Part shown: positions 1-7,263 of the stretch, one piece after another | Position numbering within the stretch: the first letter of the stretch is position 1 | How the letters are laid out: the number at the start of each line of letters is the position of its first letter | Source of the DNA: CAYVJW01 sp964451885 | GTDB lineage: Bacteria > Patescibacteriota > Gracilibacteria > UBA4473 | Reading direction: 5' to 3' | Length of the DNA: 10,249 nt | Assembly: GCA_964451885.1 (NCBI GenBank) | Contig: CAYVJW010000055.1 | Coordinates: 1 to 10,249 of the forward strand | Notes under the pieces: generated by a model | Database searches by the model: none | What the model was told of the DNA's origin: nothing | The model's input: only the letters and a program-made list of their open reading frames with translations | Translations under genes and position numbers: made by a program

Positions 1-25
1 AAAGCCTTGCGCAAAAGCTTATTCA

Positions 26-54
26 TTGTATACTTATTATTTTTCGGTTAATAT
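26..54 (+). promoter_or_regulatory. weak candidate promoter for the SLH-like protein gene
   Basis: A TTGTAT (26-31) and a TAATAT (49-54) lie 17 bases apart, about 50 bases before the ATG at 104. Each hexamer matches the sigma-70 consensus only partly (3 of 6 and 4 of 6), and AT-rich DNA produces such matches by chance. No Shine-Dalgarno precedes the ATG. The promoter could equally lie before the window. Confidence 0.2.
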
Positions 55-103
55 TGCGATAAATCTAAAAAGTACTTAGATAGGATTACTAGCTTGATTA
101 CAA

Positions 104-940
104 ATGTTATTCAAAAAAACGCTCATTTTCACTATCCTGTTTCTCGCAAACATCGTTTATGCGGTTGAGATGCAGCCCTTTTTTCCAGATGTAACTCCTA
201 ACGATCCGGCTTATAAAGCGATTGTAAAATATACGCAACAAGGGACTTTTAGTGGGATTGATGGAAGAGCGGAATTGGATGATGTTATTACAAAAGAACA
301 TGCAACGTTCTTTCTTTTGAAGGTATTGGGAATAGCAAAGCCTACTATCGAAACAGCTATTGGAAAGGATATTATAAGCTCCCCCCCTCCCTCTGATCAA
401 CTTTTAGACCATGCTACTTGGGTAAAAATGTTGGGTACAGCTTTTAATGTTCCCTTGGGAAATTCCGCAGAAGGACAACCTTGGTATGTAGCTCCTTATG
501 TTGTTGCTCAAGGAATTAATGCGATAGAAGATGAAAAACCATTTGACTTAACTTCCAGACGTTTTGTACTTCGATCAACAGACCTTTATGAACGGATATT
601 TGGAGCTAAAAATGCCACTAGTATAATGGACGAACAGGAACTGCGATTAATGAAAATACGGGATATGTTAATAAATCCACAGTCAACCAATGATGCCATT
701 GAAAAATTAGTTTGGAAAAATATCCTAACAGCCGAGGAAGTACCGGATAATACTCGAATAAAATCCATTAAATATTTAAATATGAGCGCACTGGTACTTT
801 TTGAAATAAGAAAATATCCAAACGAATCCAAAAAGGCAGAAAGGCAGGCTCGAGTAGCGTTTTTTGTCGAACGTGCTACAACAGCCCTTCCTGACGTAGG
901 CCCTTTCGCCCAAGACTTGTTGAAAATAGCGCAGAGATAA
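104..940 (+). CDS. secreted protein with two SLH-like repeats
   Basis: This 278-residue protein probably acts at the cell envelope. Residues 1-20 form a signal peptide: two lysines at 4-5, a hydrophobic core, and a VYA cleavage motif ending at Ala20. From about residue 25 there is an S-layer-homology-like repeat (FPDV..., then a spaced AIVKYTQQGTFSGIDG and a DDVITKEHA helix start, to about 78). A second, more degenerate copy lies around 103-168, with PWYVAPYVVAQGIN as its core. SLH domains usually anchor proteins to cell-wall polymers. The C-terminal 100 residues are helical and not recognised. No anchoring C-terminus or catalytic motif is visible. The ATG at 104 is chosen because the signal peptide begins there; no ribosome binding site is seen. 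It lies outside the mobile element, on the opposite strand to the other genes. The SLH assignment is by pattern, not by search. Confidence 0.7.
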   Translation: MLFKKTLIFTILFLANIVYAVEMQPFFPDVTPNDPAYKAIVKYTQQGTFSGIDGRAELDDVITKEHATFFLLKVLGIAKPTIETAIGKDIISSPPPSDQLLDHATWVKMLGTAFNVPLGNSAEGQPWYVAPYVVAQGINAIEDEKPFDLTSRRFVLRSTDLYERIFGAKNATSIMDEQELRLMKIRDMLINPQSTNDAIEKLVWKNILTAEEVPDNTRIKSIKYLNMSALVLFEIRKYPNESKKAERQARVAFFVERATTALPDVGPFAQDLLKIAQR

Positions 941-1301
941 GCACAGCTCCAACACAAAAAAGCCCTTCTTAAAAAGGATTACTTTACCATGTCGAAAAAA
1001 TCTAATTATTGCCTGGAGAAATAAAACTTAATAATTATCTCAGCTCTTTGTGTAATTGAGCTAATACAGATTATTCATAAATAGGCCAAAAGATTCAATA
1101 AAATTTATATTGATAAAAAATTTTAAAATTTGTAATGTCTAAAAAATCCAGGATTTAATCTGGAATATTGGAAGTACGTAATCATGTTCTAAAAAATACG
1201 AATTTTTATTCCTAAAGATAAAATTCGAGAGGAGGAAATACAGAATACTGGAGGTCGGCCGCGATAACGGACTACCGAAAGTATGGAGCCATTCCCGACA
1301 A
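941..1301. other. intergenic region without a recognisable gene
   Basis: This 361-base stretch separates the SLH-like gene from tRNA-Ala. I see no ORF with coding character. It contains a small hairpin (TCCAG at 1147-1151 with CTGGA at 1160-1164), an AT-rich block near 1110-1130, and a TAAAAT at 1219-1224 that could be a -10 for the tRNA, though no credible -35 sits upstream of it. An AGGAGG at 1230-1235 is the best Shine-Dalgarno-like string in the window, but no start codon with an open frame follows it. The last 60 bases are richer in G and C and may belong to the tRNA precursor leader. Confidence 0.5.
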
Positions 1302-1378
1302 GGGGCATTAGCTCAGCTGGCTAGAGCGCGTCCATGGCATGGATGAGGTCAAGGGTTCAAATCCCTTATGCTCCACCA
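1302..1378 (+). tRNA. tRNA-Ala (anticodon GGC), CCA encoded
   Basis: The cloverleaf can be drawn by hand. The acceptor arms GGGGCAT (1302-1308) and ATGCTCC (1368-1374) pair with one wobble, the third pair G:U, which is the G3:U70 identity element of alanine tRNAs. The D-arm is GCTC/GAGC. The anticodon stem CGTCC/GGATG encloses the loop ATGGCAT, which gives T33 and anticodon GGC (reads GCC and GCU). The T-arm AAGGG/CCCTT encloses TTCAAAT. A is the discriminator base, and CCA (1376-1378) is encoded. The tRNA looks intact and functional. The stop codon of the convergent recombinase gene overlaps its 3' strand, so the 3' end was probably rebuilt by integration of the element. Confidence 0.96.
1352..1378. 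other. probable attachment site (left junction) in the tRNA-Ala 3' end
   Basis: The recombinase gene ends inside the T-arm/acceptor part of the tRNA (its stop is at 1366-1368 on the - strand), a typical sign of an element integrated into a tRNA 3' end. The exact core cannot be fixed because no second copy of the tRNA 3' end is found elsewhere in the window; the right-hand copy would lie beyond 10249. Tyrosine integrases use tRNA sites more often than serine ones, so the assignment rests on position alone. Confidence 0.45.
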
Positions 1379-3108
1379 TTGTATGACAAATTAGCCTTCT
1401 CCAATGTGGAGTAGGGCTTTTTGTATGTAAAACTAGCTAATTTCCCATCTTTGACTTTCAGTTCTAAGAAGAGATTTTCCGCAATTACTCGTTTTTGCTC
1501 GAATGTTGCGTTTTGCCAGTAAAGATGGGCTTTTTGCATGAGTTCTAACCAACGAGTCAAATCTTGAGTCCAAGCGTGGTTGGCTTGGTTAATATGGTTC
1601 TCTTTTTCATGCTCTGCGTTGAAACGTTTTTGAAGTTGTGCCATTGCTTCGTCATGCTCCTCTTGCATAGCCCTTATTCTTTTTTGATTTGGGTTTTTAA
1701 GCCTTCCAAGAGCTGCGGTAAATTCTGAGGTCTTTTGTTTCATCTGACGACGCAAATGCCCTTTAGTTGCCGCTATGCGTTTCAAATCGGTTGAGCGTAC
1801 CTGTTTTTTTATTTGATGTTGCTTCTCAAGACTTGCGAGATAATAAGTAAACTCAACTTTTGTAAGTTTGAACCCTTTTTTAATTATCTTGCCGATTTCA
1901 TTAAATAAAGCTGTACCTGTAATTCCTTCATTTTTAGCCTTTTTCTTCGATTGACTGTGGGCTTTGTTTGCTTTGCATGTTGAGTTGTAACAGTAGTAAT
2001 ATGCGTATCCCTTCTTGTTTTGTGGTGTTAATGGTCCATCACAATGTCCACAGAAAATTTGCCCTCGAAATGGAAGGTCATCATGAGTTTTGGCTTTGAT
2101 ATTAGCCTTTTTATCATTTACGAGTTGAACTTGGTCAAATACCTCCTTGAGAACAACAGGCGTAAATGTCACAGGCTCCCCATCATCGTCTTTAACTGTT
2201 CTTCCTGAAATATCTTTGCTACCCCAACCCATTTCCATTAAGCCGTAGTAGAAGGGGTCATGCAGATATCCTTTTCTTGTTTTACTACCGCTTAGCTTTT
2301 GCTTTGTCATTTTTCCACGCTTTCCCTGTTTAGTAATGAATCCTTTTCTGTTTATCTCTGTTGCAATCTTCTCTAAGGTGTAGCCTTTAAGTCTCAAGTT
2401 GAATGCCATTTGTACGGTTTCAAATTCTCCCATGAGAACGCCATTGCCTTCGTGGGGAATTGGAAACTTCGCACGTTTACGAGTACCATCTGGCAGAGTT
2501 TTTAGTAAACTGGTATACCCAAACTTGTCTACAAATAGCCATTCACCTTCATCAAAAAATCCTTTGTACATACCTCGTAATACATTTTTTCGGAGGCGAA
2601 GGGAGTACCCCATAGCACGAGCAAATTCCATCATTAGATACTCAACCCCTGTATCGTCTTGGTTAAAATGATACGTTGCAAACTGGAAATCCATAATATC
2701 CTTATCCAAAAATAACTGGATAAGAATACCAGCTTCCATTGCATTTCTGCTAAGCCTGTCAGGCGCCCATGCAAGCACTCCTAGTGATTTTTTACTGGTA
2801 CTCAAATGTTCAAGCATTTTCTTAAACTCACTACGTTTGCTTGGTGTTTTTGCGGACACTTGTTCTTCGTATGTTGCAACGATTTTAAGGTCTCGTGTTC
2901 GTGCAATATGCTCGCAAACCTCTCTCTGCTGTTCTATTGAAACTTTATCTATACGCTCTTGCTTCTCTTCGTCTTCATCAACCTCTACGCCATTCTTCTT
3001 TTTTCTTTTTATGGACCGCCGAAGATACAAGATGTAGCCATCTGCTTTTTCATTTTCGTACTCATCTAAGAGCTTACGCCAATCTAATTTTTCTTTAGTA
3101 TTCGACAT
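1366..3108 (-). CDS. large serine recombinase (integrase)
   Basis: This 580-residue protein is a large serine-type site-specific recombinase that probably integrates and excises the element. The resolvase-like catalytic domain (about 24-170) has the YLRRS motif with nucleophile Ser32 and the DRLSRN motif (117-122). A Recombinase DNA-binding domain follows (about 190-335). A zinc ribbon carries Cys353, Cys356, Cys373 and Cys378. A long charged, coiled-coil-like region spans about 425-520, as in large serine integrases. No key residue appears missing and the length is normal. The stop lies in the 3' end of tRNA-Ala, and the gene converges on the tRNA. Its ATG has no Shine-Dalgarno. A good promoter overlapped by an inverted repeat lies directly upstream, so expression is probably repressed. 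Read-through from the upstream restriction operon is also possible because no terminator is seen after it. Confidence 0.93.
   Translation of the reverse strand: MSNTKEKLDWRKLLDEYENEKADGYILYLRRSIKRKKKNGVEVDEDEEKQERIDKVSIEQQREVCEHIARTRDLKIVATYEEQVSAKTPSKRSEFKKMLEHLSTSKKSLGVLAWAPDRLSRNAMEAGILIQLFLDKDIMDFQFATYHFNQDDTGVEYLMMEFARAMGYSLRLRKNVLRGMYKGFFDEGEWLFVDKFGYTSLLKTLPDGTRKRAKFPIPHEGNGVLMGEFETVQMAFNLRLKGYTLEKIATEINRKGFITKQGKRGKMTKQKLSGSKTRKGYLHDPFYYGLMEMGWGSKDISGRTVKDDDGEPVTFTPVVLKEVFDQVQLVNDKKANIKAKTHDDLPFRGQIFCGHCDGPLTPQNKKGYAYYYCYNSTCKANKAHSQSKKKAKNEGITGTALFNEIGKIIKKGFKLTKVEFTYYLASLEKQHQIKKQVRSTDLKRIAATKGHLRRQMKQKTSEFTAALGRLKNPNQKRIRAMQEEHDEAMAQLQKRFNAEHEKENHINQANHAWTQDLTRWLELMQKAHLYWQNATFEQKRVIAENLFLELKVKDGKLASFTYKKPYSTLEKANLSYNGGA
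1393..1422 (+). terminator. intrinsic terminator for tRNA-Ala, embedded in the recombinase coding end
   Basis: On the + strand AGCC (1393-1396) pairs with GGCT (1415-1418), and CTCCA (1399-1403) pairs with TGGAG (1407-1411) around the loop ATG. A U:G pair, a U:A pair and one bulged base join the two helices into a stem of about 11 pairs. Five T residues (1418-1422) follow. This is a strong Rho-independent terminator 15 bases after the tRNA CCA. The same bases encode roughly the last 12-20 residues of the recombinase on the other strand. On the - strand the hairpin is not followed by a T run, so it works in one direction only. Confidence 0.8.
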
Positions 3109-3125
3109 TTCATTGAGCTATGACT

Positions 3126-3147
3126 TAGTACAGTTCTAATTGTACTA
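3126..3147. repeat. operator-like inverted repeat over the recombinase -10
   Basis: TAGTACA (3126-3132) and TGTACTA (3141-3147) form a perfect 7+7 inverted repeat with an 8-base spacer. It spans the -10 and the expected start point of the recombinase promoter, where a bound dimeric repressor would block transcription. The binder may be the small helix-turn-helix protein at the other end of the element, the recombinase itself, or a host factor. Confidence 0.5.
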
Positions 3148-3194
3148 CCTTGTTCTCACTTTGTTAAGGTTTGTCAGGAAATAAATTAGAACTG
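3131..3194. repeat. 10-base inverted repeat flanking the recombinase promoter
   Basis: CAGTTCTAAT (3131-3140) recurs exactly in inverted orientation as ATTAGAACTG (3185-3194). One copy lies in the spacer of the operator-like palindrome, the other about 20 bases upstream of the -35. The pair brackets the promoter and could be two binding sites for one protein. Confidence 0.45.
3139..3167 (-). promoter_or_regulatory. sigma-70-like promoter of the recombinase gene
   Basis: On the - strand a TTAACA (3162-3167) and a TACAAT (3139-3144) are separated by 17 bases; each matches consensus at 5 of 6 positions. Transcription would start near 3132, giving a leader of about 24 bases. The -10 is covered by a perfect inverted repeat, which suggests repression or autoregulation. 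Confidence 0.6.
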
Positions 3195-3312
3195 GGTGTA
3201 GGTACGTTAAAAGAATCTCCTGTATGCTTCATAATTACGTTTTACAGCTCGTTAAGCACACACAAGGTGTATTTGTATGTTTTGTATCTACAAATCTGCT
3301 AGAAGTCTGAAT

Positions 3313-5967
3313 TTAGCTCGTCAACATTTCACTAACCTTGCTAACTGGTGCTTTGAACTCAACATCATCAAATTCATCAAAGTGTTTTGCTCCGCATTTA
3401 ATTTTCATACGTTCAGCTTCTCGTAACTCATCTAAATTTGTTGTCCCCTTACTTTCGGCTACAAAGTAGACTCGCTTATCTGCTTCAAACACTACCGCCC
3501 AGTCTGGATTGTATGACCCGATAGGTGTTTCAATTTTGAACCAATACGGGAGCTTGATGTAAAACTTCACATCTTCATTGGCTTCCAAGTCTTTTGCAAA
3601 CTTATTTTCAATCTGTGAATCACATACCACATAATCGTAAAGTGTTTTTTCAGGATTGTTCACCTTAAACATACTATCGAAGTATCCTTCAAGTTCTTCA
3701 TTTTCAAACTCTCTCATCTCCCATACTTCACCAGCTATCTTTTCATACTTAATGCCGTCCACCATCATTTTACTTAGGACTGCATTGATTCGAGTTGAAG
3801 CAATATCCATAAACTGCTGTGGATTCTTAAAAATATCTGAAACTCTACCTGAGGCTTCAATTATCTTGAGGATAGTATCTTTTGTAAGACGTGTCTTGCC
3901 CTGAATGTATCCTAAAATATCTGGAATACTGGTCATTTGAACCTCTACCCGTTTTTCTCGGACACTCGATAATCCTGTATCTACCCCTTCTCTTGTAATA
4001 TCTAATCGTGCTTTGAAACTTCTAATCTTTGGTACGGTTATTACCATTGACTCAAATTCTTTTGCAGACTGTTTAATCAATTCCGAAGTGTCGTACTGTA
4101 CATGATAACGAGTTCTATGTTTGATTTTGTTCCACAAGTCTTTGAAATTTTCATCAAGCTGGTAGCCCTTCTTTAGTCCGACAGTAGTCCTCTTATTTTT
4201 GTCTTTAACACGTCCCTTGAAATCTACACCGCATTCTTGTTCAATCTCAGTTTGTAAGGTTCTAGCGAAGTCCTCATAACTCTCATTTGCTGTTACGGTT
4301 AGGATATTCACATTATCATCAAATATACGTACCCCTTCTTGATTAACAGGCAGGCGTAATCCTCGTCCAATTTCCTGACGTTTTTTCATTTCTGAACGTG
4401 ATTCATTCAAAGTACAGATTTGAAATACGTTTGGACTATCCCACCCTTCACGAAGTGCCGAATGAGAAAAGATAAAACGTAGAGGTTCTTTCATTGATAA
4501 AAGTTTCTCCTTATCCTTCATAATCAAAGCATACGTATCATCATCAGCCTGAGTGTTTCCCTTAGTATCCTTGAGGATTCCTTTTTTGTCCTGAGAAAAA
4601 TATCCATTGTGTACCTTCTCAACATCGTGTGCTATGAGGTCTTTGTATTTTGGATTACGAGAAATTTCTTTGAATGATTCCTCGAACCACTCTGCAAATT
4701 TACCTTTAAGGGCTTTACCGTCTTCGTAATCTCGATAATTTGCAACCCTATCAATAAAGAAAAGGGAGAGGACTTTAATTCCTTTTTCCTGCAATCTCAT
4801 CTCTTTTTCAAAATGATTCTGCACAGTCTTCTTAATCTGGAATTTCATAATTTCGTCTGTTAGACCGCCTGTGGTCTCTCCTGCGTACATGGTCTTACCG
4901 TTACTGAATGCAATGCTTTGATTATCAACGTCCAGCTCATTGACTATGTACCCGTCCTTATACATTTCTCTTTTTCCAGAAATATCAAAAATATCATCAC
5001 CGACACTCAATGTAATTTCTTTTTTTTGAAGTCCATAGTCATCACTTTTATCAATGACTACTTTTGCTGTTACCGATGTTTTCTTACTTTGTACGGATTT
5101 GATTTGTATGTAGGCTTCATTGTATGCGTCCTCAGACAATACAGAATCCACCTCAATCTTTTTAACCAAGCCCAAATCGTAAGCATTAACTGGGTCGAGC
5201 TTGTAAACTAGATTGTAGTGATGTTTGTGAGTTGCTGAGTATCGAAGCGTACAGAGTGGATTTAGATTTTCAATAGCTTTTTTTCTTATGTCTGTCTCCA
5301 TATTCTGAGGCTCATCAACTATCACAATAGGTCTTACGCCTTGAATAAACTCAATAGGGATACCCCAATCACTTTCTTGATAAATGATATTCTTACCTTT
5401 CTTATCTGCACTAAACTTGGCAAAGGAGTCGATATTGATTACTAGAACTTGTAAGGCGTTCGTAGTAGCAAAATTTCTCAACTGTCCTCGCTTTTTTGGG
5501 TCGTACACGTAAAAATCCATCTCCGGCTTCTCATAAAGCATATTGAAGTGTTCCTGTGTAATTTTTAGGTTCTTTACTACACCTTCTTTAATTGCAATGC
5601 TTGGTACTACTATCACAAATTTCTTAAAGCCATGATTCTTGTAGAGTTCATGCATTGTACGCAGATAGACGTAAGTTTTACCTGTACCAGTCTCCATTTC
5701 TATTGAAAAATGCTTGCCGTCCAGCTCATTTGACTCCTCAATATCATGTTGTTTTTGTACGGTTTGTAGATTCTTGAGCATTGTTTCATCTTGAAGCACA
5801 AGGTTATTACCAACCATAAACTCATTACTTATCTGTAACTGGTCTTCTGGTAATGTCATCTCCATCTCGAAATCACCCTTATTCAAAGGCTGCCCCTTAA
5901 ATAAGTCTGCAATAGCCTTTATGGCTTCTAGTTGGTACTCCTGCGTTGCGTCAAATTGTAGTTTCAT
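3313..5967 (-). CDS. res: Type III restriction endonuclease, Res (helicase/nuclease) subunit
   Basis: This 884-residue protein is the ATP-dependent translocase and nuclease of a Type III restriction-modification system; it acts with Mod on unmodified DNA. The SF2 helicase motifs are in order: a Q-motif-like YQLEAI (11-16), Walker A ETGTGKT (92-98), the DEPQ box (218-221), SAT in RYSATH (242-247), REGWDSPN (506-513), and QEIGRGLRLP (531-540). The C-terminal PD-(D/E)xK nuclease is visible as Glu787, Pro821-Asp822 and the ESK at 838-840. All catalytic residues expected are present. At 884 residues it is somewhat shorter than EcoP1/EcoP15-type Res proteins. It is the last gene of the operon, starting 4 bases after the 264-residue protein and separated from mod by three non-R-M genes. 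No Shine-Dalgarno and no clear terminator are seen. Confidence 0.94.
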   Translation of the reverse strand: MKLQFDATQEYQLEAIKAIADLFKGQPLNKGDFEMEMTLPEDQLQISNEFMVGNNLVLQDETMLKNLQTVQKQHDIEESNELDGKHFSIEMETGTGKTYVYLRTMHELYKNHGFKKFVIVVPSIAIKEGVVKNLKITQEHFNMLYEKPEMDFYVYDPKKRGQLRNFATTNALQVLVINIDSFAKFSADKKGKNIIYQESDWGIPIEFIQGVRPIVIVDEPQNMETDIRKKAIENLNPLCTLRYSATHKHHYNLVYKLDPVNAYDLGLVKKIEVDSVLSEDAYNEAYIQIKSVQSKKTSVTAKVVIDKSDDYGLQKKEITLSVGDDIFDISGKREMYKDGYIVNELDVDNQSIAFSNGKTMYAGETTGGLTDEIMKFQIKKTVQNHFEKEMRLQEKGIKVLSLFFIDRVANYRDYEDGKALKGKFAEWFEESFKEISRNPKYKDLIAHDVEKVHNGYFSQDKKGILKDTKGNTQADDDTYALIMKDKEKLLSMKEPLRFIFSHSALREGWDSPNVFQICTLNESRSEMKKRQEIGRGLRLPVNQEGVRIFDDNVNILTVTANESYEDFARTLQTEIEQECGVDFKGRVKDKNKRTTVGLKKGYQLDENFKDLWNKIKHRTRYHVQYDTSELIKQSAKEFESMVITVPKIRSFKARLDITREGVDTGLSSVREKRVEVQMTSIPDILGYIQGKTRLTKDTILKIIEASGRVSDIFKNPQQFMDIASTRINAVLSKMMVDGIKYEKIAGEVWEMREFENEELEGYFDSMFKVNNPEKTLYDYVVCDSQIENKFAKDLEANEDVKFYIKLPYWFKIETPIGSYNPDWAVVFEADKRVYFVAESKGTTNLDELREAERMKIKCGAKHFDEFDDVEFKAPVSKVSEMLTS

Positions 5968-5971
5968 ATTT

Positions 5972-6766
5972 TTAATTTATTTGAAAAAGTGGTGTCTTAA
6001 ATCTGGATACTCCAAAGTGTTTTGAGAACTCAGCTTCATTCGTAACAGCTAAAGTATCAAGTTGAATTTCTTTACCATCATTGAGCAGTATTTTTTGAGT
6101 ATTTTCCATTATGCTTAAAAGAAAGTATGCTTTTTGCATTGTACGTTGCCAATTAAACGAAATATCATGTCTGTTCACAACTCCGTCCTGTTTCTTTAGA
6201 TAAGAAATACTTGCGTTAAAATCTCCAATTTTGAAGACAGGAGCATTGCTTTTTTCGGCTTTCATAGTGATAGTAGAGCTTCCATGACTTTTTACTCGAA
6301 ATCCATGTTTGTACGCATTTAATAGGTCGTAGTCTTTTAAGTAATCTTCTATGGCTTCTTTTAGTATTTGTGTATACTTTTTTCTTTTTTCAGATAGGTT
6401 GTTGATTTCTTTTTTTTCCTTAATACCAAAAACCCAGTTATCAAGGAGGTATGTAGTAAATTTGGTACAGAATCTAGTTTTATCCTGTCTGGTGATAAAA
6501 AATCGATTATCAATCTTTTTTCTCAGCCCCTGATTACTTAAAAATAAGTTGTCCCACAAGTTATTTTCTGTAATAGCGAATATGTTAATACAAAAAACCT
6601 CAATCATTTGTAGGTATGTTGAGTACAACTGTAAAATCCAAACTTTTTTTGACTCATCTTTTTTTAACGTACGGAGCTTATCACAATACACATCTATTGC
6701 TTTTTGCCATAAAGAAAAGTCAATTTCTTTGTAATGCTCCTGTATTTCACTTTTTACAGTACTCAT
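5972..6766 (-). CDS. unrecognised 264-residue protein in the restriction operon
   Basis: I do not recognise this family. The protein is mostly helical, rich in Lys, Asn and aromatic residues, with no signal peptide and no clear membrane segment (the stretch around 44-65 is only moderately hydrophobic). The most distinctive string is LLNAYKHGFRV (148-158), at the end of a helical half and before a beta-rich-looking half. Its His/Arg pattern recalls HEPN-like helical proteins common in defence loci, but the canonical RxxxxxH is not evident, so this is only a suggestion. It starts 5 bases after the membrane protein gene and ends 4 bases before res, so it is co-transcribed and co-inherited with them. 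Its start codon sits in an 11-base sequence that is repeated exactly at the start of the TIR gene. The gene is AT-rich with T runs of up to 8. Confidence 0.75.
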   Translation of the reverse strand: MSTVKSEIQEHYKEIDFSLWQKAIDVYCDKLRTLKKDESKKVWILQLYSTYLQMIEVFCINIFAITENNLWDNLFLSNQGLRKKIDNRFFITRQDKTRFCTKFTTYLLDNWVFGIKEKKEINNLSEKRKKYTQILKEAIEDYLKDYDLLNAYKHGFRVKSHGSSTITMKAEKSNAPVFKIGDFNASISYLKKQDGVVNRHDISFNWQRTMQKAYFLLSIMENTQKILLNDGKEIQLDTLAVTNEAEFSKHFGVSRFKTPLFQIN

Positions 6767-6771
6767 AGTTG

Positions 6772-7260
6772 CTATTTACAAAAAATAAAGATAATCATGA
6801 GAATTATGTAAAACGTTCCAAAAACCCACGGTATAAATTGTTCAATATGTGAAAATGGGAAATATGTACCAATTTTTTTACCTTTACCCAACACACTCCA
6901 CTCATAACGATACAAGTCTATCGGTAATTGTTCCTCAATTTCGTGAAGAACCTTAAATTTTCCAGTATTTAGTTGTTTGTACGACCTTATTAAAAACCAA
7001 AAAATGACACAAATTACTATCCCTAGCCCTGCAATGAAAGGTTTTATCCAGTCTGCAAATTGAATAAAACTGCCCTCCAACGCCATGCCAATTAAAGATA
7101 TCAAAACTGTATTTACTGTAATGAAGTAATTGTTTGCACCCTGTCTTCTGTCGCTAACTTTTTCAATACTTTCGAGATACAGTTTATACTGCTCGAAGAG
7201 ATGCTCTTTATACAAAGCACCATATTTTTTTGAGTTGGTTTGTAGTAGTTTATCTTTCAT
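6772..7260 (-). CDS. three-helix membrane protein, RipA-like, partner of the TIR gene
   Basis: This 162-residue inner-membrane protein has an amphipathic N-terminal region with FEQYKLYLESIEKVSDRRQ (22-40) leading into a first membrane helix (about 45-61), a second helix (about 73-92), a cytoplasmic stretch with SYKQLNTGKFKVLHEIEEQLP (93-113) and YRYEW (117-121), and a third helix at the C-terminus (about 143-160). From memory, this pattern matches small membrane proteins annotated as RipA family, which also resemble SLATT-type defence effectors with an RR..AN motif before the first helix. I cannot confirm the family here. It starts 3 bases after the TIR gene, so the two are probably translationally coupled. 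The inference is that it is a membrane effector or sensor controlled by the TIR protein. It ends with TAG, the only non-TAA stop among the eight genes. Confidence 0.8.
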   Translation of the reverse strand: MKDKLLQTNSKKYGALYKEHLFEQYKLYLESIEKVSDRRQGANNYFITVNTVLISLIGMALEGSFIQFADWIKPFIAGLGIVICVIFWFLIRSYKQLNTGKFKVLHEIEEQLPIDLYRYEWSVLGKGKKIGTYFPFSHIEQFIPWVFGTFYIILMIIFIFCK

Positions 7261-7263
7261 AAA

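Noticed and set aside
941..990. Possible terminator after the SLH-like gene
   Set aside because: Only a 4-base CCTT/AAGG stem is present, with no T run on the + strand.
1230..1235. AGGAGG Shine-Dalgarno-like string upstream of the tRNA
   Set aside because: No ATG, GTG or TTG with an open frame follows at a usable distance; it lies in the non-coding leader of the tRNA.
3281..3294. TTTGTA-TC-TACAAA palindrome downstream of res as a terminator
   Set aside because: The loop would have only two bases, the stem is AT-rich, and no T run follows on the - strand. It may be chance or a weak protein site.
5020..5027. Runs of 7-8 identical bases in res (5020-5027), the 264-residue gene (6410-6417) and the TIR gene (7630-7636) as phase-variation sites
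   Set aside because: The runs are short, all frames are intact, and such A/T runs are common in AT-rich lysine codons. Phase-variable Type III systems usually have longer tracts or repeats in mod, which are absent here.
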